DNA of 64,000 bases from Bacillus gaemokensis (lineage in GTDB: Bacteria; Bacillota; Bacilli; Bacillales; Bacillaceae_G): NCBI RefSeq assembly GCF_001590835.1, contig NZ_LTAQ01000070.1, positions 1 to 64,000 on the forward strand, given 5' to 3'. Numbering within the stretch: the first letter of the stretch is position 1; every line of letters begins with the position of its first letter. This document shows positions 42,115 through 52,060 of this stretch, piece after piece. The position numbers and the translations under genes are program-made. A model generated the notes under the pieces. It had not been told where the DNA came from. It made no database searches and worked only from the letters and a program-made list of their open reading frames with translations.

Positions 42115-44118
42115 GTGGAAAGAATACGAAAAAAGATTACAAATCATCTTCGAATCTTAATGTTTGTAGGTATGTGTTTCTCTATTTTATTTTTCACTAC
42201 ACGTATTCCGCAAACAGAAGCAGCTATTCCTACGATGCTTAGTACTAAAGAGGTAGAGACATTTGCTGATAAATTCATGTCAAAGCAAATGGAGAATAAA
42301 AATTTTCCAGGAGCAGCTATAATCATTGTAAAAGATGATAAAATTTTGTTCCAAAAAGGATATGGTTTTTCTGATAAAGAGCATAAAATCCCGATTGATC
42401 CAAAACAAACTGTTTTCCGTTTAGCTTCAATTTCAAAAGTATTTACAGCTAGTGCCGTTATGCAGTTAGTGGAGCAAGGGAAAGTAGATTTAAACAGAGA
42501 CATAACCGATTATATGGGGGGATTAACGTATCAAAATAATTTCAACGAACCAGTGACAATGAAACATTTACTTACTCATACAACAGGATTTGATTATGTA
42601 GATCCTAGACCCGACGATATCAACAACCACCTTAATGACTATACACGTCTTAAGGACTATGTAAAAGAAAATATGCCTACAGTTGTCAGAAAGCCCGGAG
42701 ATACTTATACGTATGATAATTTTGCCTCTATGCTCCAAGGATATATAGTCCAAAACATTACAAATACTTCTTTTTATAAATATATGGCTTCTAATCTTTT
42801 TTATCCACTAGAAATGCAAAGCAGTAGTTTTGTTATGACCAATTTCATTAAAAATAAACTTGCAACTGGATATGACAGCAACGGAAATGTAATTCCATTC
42901 TATGAAACAAAACCGTCAGACATGCCACAAGGCAGCATGTTTTCTACTGGAAGCGACGTAGCGAATTTTATGATTGCTCAATTGAATGGTGGCAAATTTA
43001 AAAATAAGCAAATTTTAAAACAGGAAACTATTCAAGATATGCAAAAAACGAAATATGCGATACACCCAAAATATCCAAATATGGCATATGGATTTGAATT
43101 CTTTTCTCCTCAAAGTCATAATGGCCAGTATGTATTTGGAAAAGGTGGGAATATTCCTGGTTTTTCGTCTTTAATGTGGTTAATACCAGAGTATAAAATA
43201 GGTGTTTTTGCGATTACAAATCAAAATGCTTCACCGCTTCCTTTTGAATTATTTAATGAATTTATGAATCACTATTTTCCAGATAACACAAAACCAGAGT
43301 ATTTAAATCCAAGTAAAGAAGAATTGAGAAAATTTGAAGGATACTACCGTGACTTACGAATGAAAAATGTGATTACAAAAATAGAAGCGGCTGATGGAAA
43401 ATTACTTGTAAGTGATAAAATAAATGGAAGTCAAGAATTAAAACAATTAGATCCATTATTATTTGAAGATGCAAAAGGAAATTATATGGCTTTCAAGCTT
43501 AATAAAGATGGCACAATAAAAGAGATGATTTATTGGAATTTTGCAAGCTCTGCACTTAAATTACCTGAACCTAAACGATTCGATGATATAGACATTAGTC
43601 ATCCATATGCAAAATATATTGATCCTTTACAGCGAAATGAAATTTTACAAAATAATAGCGATGGAAAATTTCTTCCTGAAGTAGCAATTACACGTGGAGA
43701 ATTTGCATATTTGTTATCGAAAATAGCCTATTTTACACCCCCTTCGAAAAAAGATCCTGTTTTTTCGGATACAACTAATCATCAATACGCCCCTCACATT
43801 CAGAAGTTATATGAATTTGGTATTTTACGTGAAAAAGAAGGGGGAAAATTTTCTCCAGATCAAGCAATCACAAGACAAGAAGCGGCATGGATTGCTTGGC
43901 ATTACTTAAAAATGTTTGGAACTCCATCTGTAGATGCAGTTTTAAAAGGAGAAACTGATGAATGGGCAATTGAGTCTGTTAAAAATATTATTGGTCATCG
44001 ATTAGTAGGACCTGAAGTTATATATAACGAGGACGGATCAGCAGACTATTTATCGAAACAATCAATGAAACGACAAGAGGCGGCAGCGTTATTGTTTTAC
44101 CTAATGGAAGCTCGTTAA
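42115..44118 (+). CDS. S-layer-anchored beta-lactamase-family serine hydrolase (SLH domains)
   Basis: A 667-residue secreted protein. A signal peptide (about 1-36, ending TEAAIPT) is followed by a class C-type serine hydrolase domain: RLASISKVFTASAVMQLVE (SxxK), the YDNFASMLQGY tyrosine motif, and GNIPGFSSLMW. After about residue 510 come three SLH modules with ITRGEFAYLLSKI, ITRQEAAWIAWHYL and MKRQEAAALLFYLM. SLH modules bind pyruvylated secondary cell wall polymer, so it sits at the cell surface. GTG 42115 follows AAAGGAGGAG. The substrate is unknown. Confidence 0.9.
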   Translation: MERIRKKITNHLRILMFVGMCFSILFFTTRIPQTEAAIPTMLSTKEVETFADKFMSKQMENKNFPGAAIIIVKDDKILFQKGYGFSDKEHKIPIDPKQTVFRLASISKVFTASAVMQLVEQGKVDLNRDITDYMGGLTYQNNFNEPVTMKHLLTHTTGFDYVDPRPDDINNHLNDYTRLKDYVKENMPTVVRKPGDTYTYDNFASMLQGYIVQNITNTSFYKYMASNLFYPLEMQSSSFVMTNFIKNKLATGYDSNGNVIPFYETKPSDMPQGSMFSTGSDVANFMIAQLNGGKFKNKQILKQETIQDMQKTKYAIHPKYPNMAYGFEFFSPQSHNGQYVFGKGGNIPGFSSLMWLIPEYKIGVFAITNQNASPLPFELFNEFMNHYFPDNTKPEYLNPSKEELRKFEGYYRDLRMKNVITKIEAADGKLLVSDKINGSQELKQLDPLLFEDAKGNYMAFKLNKDGTIKEMIYWNFASSALKLPEPKRFDDIDISHPYAKYIDPLQRNEILQNNSDGKFLPEVAITRGEFAYLLSKIAYFTPPSKKDPVFSDTTNHQYAPHIQKLYEFGILREKEGGKFSPDQAITRQEAAWIAWHYLKMFGTPSVDAVLKGETDEWAIESVKNIIGHRLVGPEVIYNEDGSADYLSKQSMKRQEAAALLFYLMEAR

Positions 44119-44230
44119 ATTTTTTAAATAAAAGATAATAGTGCTTAAGGAAATGAATGTATTATTTTAATAAACTATATGCAGGAAAATGGCACTGCAC
44201 ATTGATTTAAAAATAAAACAATGGATTACC

Positions 44231-44260
44231 TGTCAATTTCGACAGGTTTTTTATTTTTAT
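44231..44260 (+). terminator. Terminator
   Basis: CCTGTC pairs with GACAGG around AATTTC, followed by a T-rich run. Confidence 0.75.
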
Positions 44261-44350
44261 AGAAAGGTTTTAAAACAAATCTAGTGGATAGTGTACAGTT
44301 GAAACTCTAAAAGTGTATGGAGCTAGTGAATCTTAGGGAGGAATATTTAG

Positions 44351-44995
44351 ATGTCAAACCATGAAAACGAAGAAATGCTAACAGGAGGGAATGTCTCTAA
44401 CGTTTATCGTTCGGGAGATACTGTGCGACGAGAATTAAAGACAGATAGTTCTCAAATTCATAAGCTATTAAAGCATTTGGAGAGAAAAGGTTTCAGTTAT
44501 TCACCAAAGTTTTTAGGTATTGATGAAAAAGGAAGAGAGATATTATCATTTATTGAAGGAGAAGCTGGTAATTATCCTTTAAAAGAATACATGTGGTCTG
44601 ATGATGTCTTAATAGAAATAGCGAAAATGCTCCGTCTTTATCATGATTCTGTGAGTGATTTTTCATTTGATGATAGCTGGCAATCGATAGATAATACTCC
44701 CAAACAATTTGAGGTACTATGCCATAATGATTTTGCAATATACAACATTATTTTTAGTCATGAAAGACCAATAGGTATTATTGATTTTGATGTCGCTGGA
44801 CCTGGTCCAAGACTTTGGGACATAGCTTATACTCATTATACTTGCGTCCCCTTAAGTAGATTTTATCTTTCTGAAACAGGTGAGAAAGTTTATTATAATT
44901 CATTACAGCATACTAATCGTATAAAACAAAGAGTTAGATTGTTTTTTGAATCTTACGGTGAGGGAATAGAAGAAGAATATTACTCATTCCCCTAA
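44351..44995 (+). CDS. Phosphotransferase (APH/choline kinase-like), possibly C-terminally shortened
   Basis: A 214-residue kinase-fold protein. The catalytic loop is LCHNDFAIYNIIF (HxDxxxxN) and the magnesium-binding motif IDFDVAGPGPRLWDIAY. The N-terminal segment GGNVSNVYRSGDTVRRELK holds the glycine loop and the lysine region. ATG 44351 follows GGGAGGAAT. Relatives are usually 240-260 residues, and this one ends EEEYYSFP soon after the last core helix, so the C-terminus may be lost. The substrate is unknown, and resistance should not be assumed. Confidence 0.75.
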   Translation: MSNHENEEMLTGGNVSNVYRSGDTVRRELKTDSSQIHKLLKHLERKGFSYSPKFLGIDEKGREILSFIEGEAGNYPLKEYMWSDDVLIEIAKMLRLYHDSVSDFSFDDSWQSIDNTPKQFEVLCHNDFAIYNIIFSHERPIGIIDFDVAGPGPRLWDIAYTHYTCVPLSRFYLSETGEKVYYNSLQHTNRIKQRVRLFFESYGEGIEEEYYSFP

Positions 44996-45005
44996 GTCTA
45001 TTAAA

Positions 45006-45050
45006 AATCAAAAAATCCCTACTTTTTATCTAGAAAGTAGGGATTTTTTT
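45006..45050. terminator. Bidirectional terminator
   Basis: AAAAATCCCTACTTT pairs with AAAGTAGGGATTTTTTT. It separates the phosphotransferase from the leftward phr gene. Confidence 0.85.
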
Positions 45051-45060
45051 CGTAGTAAGA

Positions 45061-45210
45061 TTAAATACCGCCACCAGGTTCTGTCATGTAAGAAGTAATA
45101 TTTTGATTTAACTCAGGTACAGCACTATGCTTAACAACAGGATTATTTAAACCGAAGGATAAAACAGCAACACTGATTAAACCTAATAATTCAATTTTAA
45201 TCTTCTTCAC
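45061..45210 (-). CDS. Phr signalling pre-peptide
   Basis: A 49-residue export precursor: VKKIKIELLGLISVAVLSFG is a signal-like N-terminus, followed by LNNPVVKHSAVPELNQNITS and YMTEPGGGI. It starts at GTG overlapping the stop of the Rap gene (GTGA), with GAGG about 8 bases upstream, exactly where phr genes lie. The mature signal should be five to seven residues released from the C-terminal region, for example within TEPGGGI. It would be re-imported by Opp and inhibit the Rap encoded upstream. Confidence 0.85.
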   Translation of the reverse strand: MKKIKIELLGLISVAVLSFGLNNPVVKHSAVPELNQNITSYMTEPGGGI

Positions 45211-46292
45211 TTCAAATACCTCTTTTCTTTTAGTAGGATTCTAGCTTCATGGTTCATACGATAATAATCACACGCTTTGTCTTTCGTGCCCTTATCGAAC
45301 CACTTAACAGCTAATAATTCGGAGTAGTTTAGAATTTCTTTCCATAAATCTTGTTCTTTAAAGTAAGAAATCGCATCCAATATGATTTTTTCTAACTTTT
45401 CGATTGGTTCATTTTCAATCATAGCTTTTAAAATAGTAAAGCGGTATTCATATTCTTTTGTACAATCCTTTAATCCTTCTTGGACATAAAAATTAGCTTC
45501 TTTTAAATTCCCTAATTTGAAATGCTCTTTAGCTAATGTATGAATACCCTTTTTCTGATAAGGGACTCTTGGTTGGCTAAACTGTTCAAATGCGTCTGTT
45601 AGATGTCGTATTGCTAATTCTGAAAGATCTTGTTCGGCATAAAACACACCTAAATTGTAACGGACAGTTAAAGCTGCTTTCGATTCCTTTTCTTGTTCAA
45701 GAATATTCAAAGCTGACAACAAATATTCTTCTGCCATATCGTATTGTTCTAGCGTTATATAAGCCATTCCTAATGTGTTTTGACATGCTCCTAATTTCGT
45801 TTTATATCCATTAGCAGTAGAGAAAAATTCTATCGCTTTGTTAACATGGTTAATTGCTAAAGTAGGCTGTGCTAAGTAGTAATGATAGAGAGCAGCACGA
45901 TAATGGAATTCCGCTTGTTCTTCTTTGTTTTGCATCAAAGATAATAGACCTTCAGCAAGTCCATAATGGTGTTCTGCTCGAGTGTATTGCCCCAATTCAC
46001 TTGCATGAATGAATTGGAAGAAATGGTAATAATATTTTAAATAATTATCCGGTTCTTCTAGAAGATAGCTGAGATCTTCTAGGTCTTTTTCAAAATCTCC
46101 ACATAACATTTGAAAACGGAAGTTTAATAAGGAGTAATAAGTAGATAGTTCCTTATTGCTAGTAAACTCGTTAATTTTTTTATCCATTTCTTGTTTTAGA
46201 GAAGTAGCTTTTTCAAGATGTTGAGAAAGCATTTCGTGATACCAAGTGTTTAACATTTTATATTCACTTTTTGAAACGATGTTTGTATTCAA
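45207..46292 (-). CDS. Rap-family tetratricopeptide regulator
   Basis: A 361-residue Rap protein: an N-terminal three-helix bundle (about 1-70) and TPR repeats to the C-terminus (ALYHYYLAQPTLAINHVNKA, AYITLEQYDMAEEYLLSALN). In RapH, Asp46 and the catalytic Gln47 act in Spo0F dephosphorylation. By direct numbering and by the following ELSTYYSLLNFR motif, this protein has Asn46-Lys47. It may therefore lack phosphatase activity and act by binding another response regulator. The phr gene overlaps its stop. The start is ATG 46292. Confidence 0.88.
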   Translation of the reverse strand: MNTNIVSKSEYKMLNTWYHEMLSQHLEKATSLKQEMDKKINEFTSNKELSTYYSLLNFRFQMLCGDFEKDLEDLSYLLEEPDNYLKYYYHFFQFIHASELGQYTRAEHHYGLAEGLLSLMQNKEEQAEFHYRAALYHYYLAQPTLAINHVNKAIEFFSTANGYKTKLGACQNTLGMAYITLEQYDMAEEYLLSALNILEQEKESKAALTVRYNLGVFYAEQDLSELAIRHLTDAFEQFSQPRVPYQKKGIHTLAKEHFKLGNLKEANFYVQEGLKDCTKEYEYRFTILKAMIENEPIEKLEKIILDAISYFKEQDLWKEILNYSELLAVKWFDKGTKDKACDYYRMNHEARILLKEKRYLK

Positions 46293-46604
46293 TAGAATCC
46301 TCCTTCCAATTGTATTATCTAAATTTTACCACAATTATTTATAACGGGTGATAATTAACCAATACAAATGAATGTTGAAAAAAATCATTCGGAATATTCA
46401 ATAAGTAAAAGCGGGAGATTCTTCACTTTCTATAAGTAAAAGAAAAGAGCATATTGAAAAAATCATTTCCTTGATGAAAGAAGCAAAATGATTTTCTGCT
46501 CCATCCGAATTAAAAGATGCCTACAAGGAGTATAAATAATTTCCTAGTTCTTTAGATAGTTTTTGAACTAAAGTATAAAAATAGAAATAACGAAAAGTTC
46601 AGCT

Positions 46605-46844
46605 TTGTTTGCTATAATTCAATTTTATGCGAAAAAGAGCGCGGCCTTTATCGCAACATTCTTGGTCATTTTGTTCATTCGTTATTATTTTAGAACCCAT
46701 TTGGATGGATTAGATCCACAATCTGTTGGAATCCTCTTTTTCACGGTAGCATTATGTTATATAGTTCCTTGGCGAATTGGTTGTTACCTGAAGTTCCGAA
46801 AAGTTTATCAAGAGGGACAACAAAGTACACCAACTACAAATTAA
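46605..46844 (+). CDS. Small two-helix membrane protein, start uncertain
   Basis: About 79 residues: two hydrophobic segments (SAAFIATFLVILFIRYYF and VGILFFTVALCYIVPWRIG) and a short hydrophilic tail. TTG 46605 has no clear ribosome-binding site, so the real start is unclear and the gene may be an N-terminal truncation. A short frame with an in-frame TGA (HIEKIISLMKEAK, stop, FSAPSELKDAYKEYK) at about 46440-46540 just upstream may be another decayed gene. A terminator follows. Confidence 0.5.
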   Translation: MFAIIQFYAKKSAAFIATFLVILFIRYYFRTHLDGLDPQSVGILFFTVALCYIVPWRIGCYLKFRKVYQEGQQSTPTTN

Positions 46845-46890
46845 AGAAAAGGTCATGTGATTTTTTATAAGCACATGACCTTTTCTTTAA
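46843..46890 (+). terminator. Terminator
   Basis: AAAGAAAAGGTCATGTG pairs with CACATGACCTTTTCTTT. Confidence 0.85.
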
Positions 46891-47075
46891 TATCTATTGA
46901 GGGATATACCATTTGATTTTATAAATGATAACCATTTGTTTACTTATACCAGGAATTAATCACACAATCACACTCTTACAAACTTGTAATGTTTATGTCA
47001 CCTTCTTGAATAGTACCCTAAAATACTTCTTTTATATACTTAAGATAAATCTACTAAAAGAGAGGGGAAAAGAAA

Positions 47076-47171
47076 ATGCATGAAGTGATTGGGGAAGTAG
47101 TAGTTGGTCTATGCGAATTCGTTTTTGAGGTTTTCGCTTACGGAAATACAGATGAAAAGAAAAAGGAATAG
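47076..47171 (+). CDS. Small protein, 31 residues
   Basis: MHEVIGEVVVGLCEFVFEVF followed by AYGNTDEKKKE. The strong site GAGAGGGGAAAAG precedes the ATG. The first 22 residues are amphipathic or hydrophobic and the tail is charged, as in small membrane-associated peptides. The family was not recognised. Confidence 0.5.
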   Translation: MHEVIGEVVVGLCEFVFEVFAYGNTDEKKKE

Positions 47172-47179
47172 CTCCAATT

Positions 47180-47313
47180 TGATTTATAATTATGCTTTTT
47201 CGACGTTAAAAGTAGATGAAGTTCATGCGCAAGCCTGGAATGATAATATAAACTCTTGTCGTTCTATGGAAAAGATCGGCTTCCAATATAGTAAATCACT
47301 ATATCCTTTATAA
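47180..47313 (+). pseudogene. GNAT acetyltransferase C-terminal fragment
   Basis: LIYNYAFSTLKVDEVHAQAW followed by NDNINSCRSMEKIGFQYSK is the last third of a RimJ/L-type GNAT enzyme, with the typical N-x-x-S-x-x-x-x-E-K-x-G-F motif. The acetyl-CoA-binding part is absent, so it cannot be functional. Confidence 0.75.
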
Positions 47314-47360
47314 AGAAGATTGGTTAAAGAAGAATATATCTTCTAAGAGACTATATACAT

Positions 47361-47400
47361 AAAAAGCGCACCATCTATTTCATTGGTGCGCTTTTCGTTT
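47361..47400. terminator. Bidirectional terminator
   Basis: AAAAGCGCACC pairs with GGTGCGCTTTT around a 12-base loop, at the end of the leftward esterase gene. Confidence 0.85.
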
Positions 47401-48758
47401 TATTTAATCTGAGAAGGCGTGATATGCTCTAACCATAGGATTCCATCGTATTGTTGGTTAGGAATCATGATTTCAGCTTTATCCTTTTGCCCCCAATGCA
47501 GCCCAATAATTGGCATATACATCCAAGAGGTTTCAGGACGATTTGTCTCACCTTTTATATTTACAAATACTTGCGGATGTTGCGCAGATTTCAAAATTTC
47601 TTCGATACTATTAGCTGCATGTTTTTCATTTACAGGAAAAGGACCATCGTTATTCGAACCTAAACTGCTCCCGCTATAAGCATATAATCCCATAGAATAC
47701 ATTTGATTTTTCAAGTATTTTGGCATAACATCCATCATATTTGGAAATGGAATTGGATAAGGATCTGCTTTTAACATTTTAGAGTTCTGTTTTCGTATAT
47801 GATAATTATGTCCCCACACAATTATTTTTTTGTTTTTATACTGCAGTTCACTTAACCACGCTAAATTTTGTCCCATTTGTTTGTCACGTGAGTAATATGA
47901 AAAATCCGAAAAAACTGGCTGAGGTGGGATGTATAATTTATCTTTCACTTCATTTGGAATATGTGTTTTAAGCGTATCGATTCGAATCTTGATTGATTTT
48001 TCTAGAAAATTTACATCATACGATGTTTTAGGCGCTACTTGTTGTAATTCATTCGTATGCTGTTGGATAAATTCTGTTACTTTTTCATATTTACGCAAAA
48101 GAGGGGACTGCATTGCCTGAAATTCTTCATAGGAAGAGACAGAACGGTATTTCACGATTTCTTCTTCTGCTTCTACGAGTAGTTTACCTATTTCAGGATT
48201 CAATTTGCTAATCCATTCATTTGCGAATGTTGCAAATGTAGCAGTTGAAGCATTCCACGGGATATTTATATCGAATCCCGTTAAAATAAGAGGCGTTCCT
48301 TTTTCTTTTTGTTCTTTTATGTACTGAAATAATTCTTCCACATCTTCTGTGAACCATGTTCCATGAATAGCTTTCTTCATCGCTTGCTCAGCTGTTAAAT
48401 CATCTAAATTTTGATACACGGTATTCGCTTCCGCAAATCCTGATTCAAACGCAATCACATCATAACCCATTTCTTCATGCAAATACTTAATCATACGAAC
48501 CTTTAATTGATTCATTTCTGTTGAACCATGAGTAGACTCACCTAATAAGACAATACGTTTGTCCTGTAAGGTTTGCTTTAAAAATGACAAATCATCATTA
48601 GAACTAGCGGTTGGTTCCTGTAATTTGACCGCATTTTCACTAACCCATTTCTGCCATTTTTGTTGATCTGCAGGTAATTCCTCAGCAGATGCCATTGTTG
48701 AAAACGTTGTTAATGCAAATAAAGTAGTTACTAACCCTTTTTTCCATTTCGAAAACAC
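47400..48758 (-). CDS. Erythromycin esterase-like secreted protein
   Basis: A 452-residue protein with a signal peptide (cleavage near ASA-EEL) and an erythromycin-esterase domain (PF05139). Landmarks are RIVLLGESTHGSTEMNQLK (Glu-His pair), YDVIAFESGFAEANTVY and the later KKIIVWGHNYHIRK. True Ere enzymes open the macrolide ring, but many paralogues in B. cereus, including secreted ones, have unknown substrates. GTG 48758 follows GGAGGGG. Resistance should not be assumed. Confidence 0.85.
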   Translation of the reverse strand: MFSKWKKGLVTTLFALTTFSTMASAEELPADQQKWQKWVSENAVKLQEPTASSNDDLSFLKQTLQDKRIVLLGESTHGSTEMNQLKVRMIKYLHEEMGYDVIAFESGFAEANTVYQNLDDLTAEQAMKKAIHGTWFTEDVEELFQYIKEQKEKGTPLILTGFDINIPWNASTATFATFANEWISKLNPEIGKLLVEAEEEIVKYRSVSSYEEFQAMQSPLLRKYEKVTEFIQQHTNELQQVAPKTSYDVNFLEKSIKIRIDTLKTHIPNEVKDKLYIPPQPVFSDFSYYSRDKQMGQNLAWLSELQYKNKKIIVWGHNYHIRKQNSKMLKADPYPIPFPNMMDVMPKYLKNQMYSMGLYAYSGSSLGSNNDGPFPVNEKHAANSIEEILKSAQHPQVFVNIKGETNRPETSWMYMPIIGLHWGQKDKAEIMIPNQQYDGILWLEHITPSQIK

Positions 48759-49853
<1,095 letters not shown>

Positions 49854-49933
49854 AAATACGAAATTTTTCAACTGAAGAAATAATTCTTATGAACCAAAAT
49901 TGCTGAGCCGATACATTCTAATCATTAATATTC

Positions 49934-49982
49934 AAACAGTTCGTGTGCTAAATTATAAATTAGACACACGAACTGTTTTTTC
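49934..49982. terminator. Hairpin terminator
   Basis: AAACAGTTCGTGTGCTAA pairs with TTAGACACACGAACTGTTT with a bulge; T-run TTTTTT follows. Confidence 0.8.
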
Positions 49983-50001
49983 TCCCGATATAAAATAAAA
50001 A

Positions 50002-50103
<102 letters not shown>

Positions 50104-50738
50104 AAATACAAGTAAACTACACAAACTGAGATGAAACGAAGATTTTTAATGAAATTCGCTTTAAATATTGTTCTTTTAAAATCCCTCAGTTTCCATCGCT
50201 AATTTACGATTGAATTTCTCACAGCAATTTTCAAATTAAAAATCTCGTTGAATTATAAATGTTGCGGATGTCTATAAATTTACGACGCGATTAATTAAAT
50301 AATTTTCATTTTGTTAGTAAAACGATTTTAAATTCGTACATGTAAGTTTTTATCCAGTATTTCTACAGCTTCTCATATTTATATCCCGTTTATTAAATAT
50401 GGTTAAATTTAGGGTTTCCTATACAATTTACCTAGCTTACTTATTGTTTGCTGTAATTTTTCATTTTAGTTAACATAATCTATGATTATTCCTAAAAAAA
50501 TCCCCCTATTTTTTAGGAAGACTTTTTTACGATTTATAGTTATTTTTTTGCATTTTATAATGGTTCGCCATTCATGCTACATAAATTAAAAAAATTTAAA
50601 AGTTCTTGCTGATTTATTATGTTTCATTCGTATAGTCAGGTATACATTCATATTGATAAATGTAGCGCCTCTTCCCTATTTCCCGTCTATATTAAGGTTA
50701 TATATTCACTTAATACATTCAAAAGAGATTTCTATACA
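50104..50738. other. Gene-free AT-rich stretch
   Basis: About 630 bases with stops in all frames. It has one short hairpin near 50491-50519 (CCTAAAAAAATCCCC / TATTTTTTAGG). I see no gene, tRNA or other recognisable element. Confidence 0.5.
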
Positions 50739-51554
50739 TTAGCAACAATCCCAATTATACAGCACATTCGAAAAATCCAAGTTTATTAAATCCTCTTTTC
50801 TTATAAAGAAATTCGCAACTCCACAATCTCCCCACATAATTCCTAGAGAATCGTCTGTATCAATTTGCAATAATAAAATGTTATGTTCTCGATATATTTT
50901 TCCCCATTCTCGTGGATCTGTTTGTGTAAAGAACGGATAGCCACCGATTTTATGTCCTTGGCCCTCAAATTGCTCTTCATAGAGTTCGGCTAACTCAATT
51001 TCGTCTTCAGCGTCAACGACTTCTTCTAAATCGATCCTATCTTTGGAAAATGCTCCAAATCGATAATCTCCTATTGTTACAGGCTGATAACCTGCTTCAA
51101 ATGATAATTTCGCTGCTTCTGGTACAACAAAATACTCTAAATCAAGAGCATTTAAATAACTAAAATCTGTTACAATTTGATTTTTATCTTGATTGATTTC
51201 AGCATGATAAATAATACGAAAATCTTTTTGTTTTGTTGGATGATCAAAGTCTGCTCCAACAAGATCATCTTCTCCGCTTACAAAAAATTGTAGTAAACCC
51301 TTCGTTGGCATAGGTTCAATGTGAGGAATCTCTTCAAAATTCAACTGCGCAAGTAACATCATTGGTTTTCCAGTTGAATCCTTCGGGTGCTCATGATGAA
51401 TAGGTAAATACGGATAACCACCAAATTTACTTTCAAATAGAGTTGTTTCACTTATTTCTCCTGTAACTTTAATATAAGGCTTTGCACTTTCCTCTAAAAC
51501 GTCTCTATACTGTTCTAGCTGCTTTGGTATTTGTAAATGATATGTATTTGTCAT
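50739..51554 (-). CDS. YwqG family protein (DUF1963)
   Basis: About 271 residues. Family features include ESKFGGYPYLPIHHEHPKDS, PMMLLAQLNFEEIP, GLLQFFVSGEDDLVG and the C-terminal HKIGGYPFFTQTDPR. DUF1963/YwqG proteins are common in Firmicutes and often sit near toxin-immunity loci; the function is not known. ATG 51554 is chosen because AGGAATGGAGA precedes it directly; the frame extends to 51584 without a site. Confidence 0.85.
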   Translation of the reverse strand: MTNTYHLQIPKQLEQYRDVLEESAKPYIKVTGEISETTLFESKFGGYPYLPIHHEHPKDSTGKPMMLLAQLNFEEIPHIEPMPTKGLLQFFVSGEDDLVGADFDHPTKQKDFRIIYHAEINQDKNQIVTDFSYLNALDLEYFVVPEAAKLSFEAGYQPVTIGDYRFGAFSKDRIDLEEVVDAEDEIELAELYEEQFEGQGHKIGGYPFFTQTDPREWGKIYREHNILLLQIDTDDSLGIMWGDCGVANFFIRKEDLINLDFSNVLYNWDCC

Positions 51555-51632
51555 TCTCCATTCCTCCCTTGCATAATAAATCAAATAAGCCTACCTCAAT
51601 TATATAACAAGTGAGAGACTTGTTGAAAAATG

Positions 51633-52040
51633 CTAAAAATCCGTTTTCACTCTCATCTTTTGTGCGCTTACGGGACAAATTAAGTTATGTTCCAGAACCT
51701 TTTTATTAATAGTTCGAATTAGCTTTGTTGCTTCTTCAGGATCTGTAATCTCTTTCAGTTTTTCTTTTGAATGATCAATTTCCTTTGAAAGTTCAATCCA
51801 TCTAGGTAAAACATGGTTATCTTTCAATATTTTATAAAGCTGTTTTTCAGGATTATAAGAAAGGTTTTTATCAATATTAAGTGGTTTTCCCTTGCCAGGT
51901 AAATCATCAAAAGCCCCTGATTTTTCTGCACGCTTAATGATAGAACTAATATGATCCTCGTACGTGTAAGACCAAACCTTCTCATCCTTTACTAAAATCT
52001 CTTGTTTTTTTAATGCTTTATCCAAATCTTTTTCATTCAT
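51633..52040 (-). CDS. DUF1992 / DnaJ-homologue subfamily C member 28-like protein
   Basis: A 135-residue protein with the DUF1992 signature EDHISSIIKRAEKSGAFDDL followed by PGKGKPLNIDKN and NPEKQLYKILKDNHVLP. Function unknown, cytosolic. The start is ATG 52040 behind a GGAGGG site. It lies 20 bases downstream of the decayed esterase gene. Confidence 0.88.
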   Translation of the reverse strand: MNEKDLDKALKKQEILVKDEKVWSYTYEDHISSIIKRAEKSGAFDDLPGKGKPLNIDKNLSYNPEKQLYKILKDNHVLPRWIELSKEIDHSKEKLKEITDPEEATKLIRTINKKVLEHNLICPVSAQKMRVKTDF

Positions 52041-52060
52041 ATTTCTCCCTCCCCTTCTTT

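Noticed and set aside
47400-48758. Calling the esterase-like protein a macrolide resistance gene
   Set aside because: It carries a signal peptide and belongs to a family whose Bacillus members mostly have unknown substrates; sequence alone does not support resistance.
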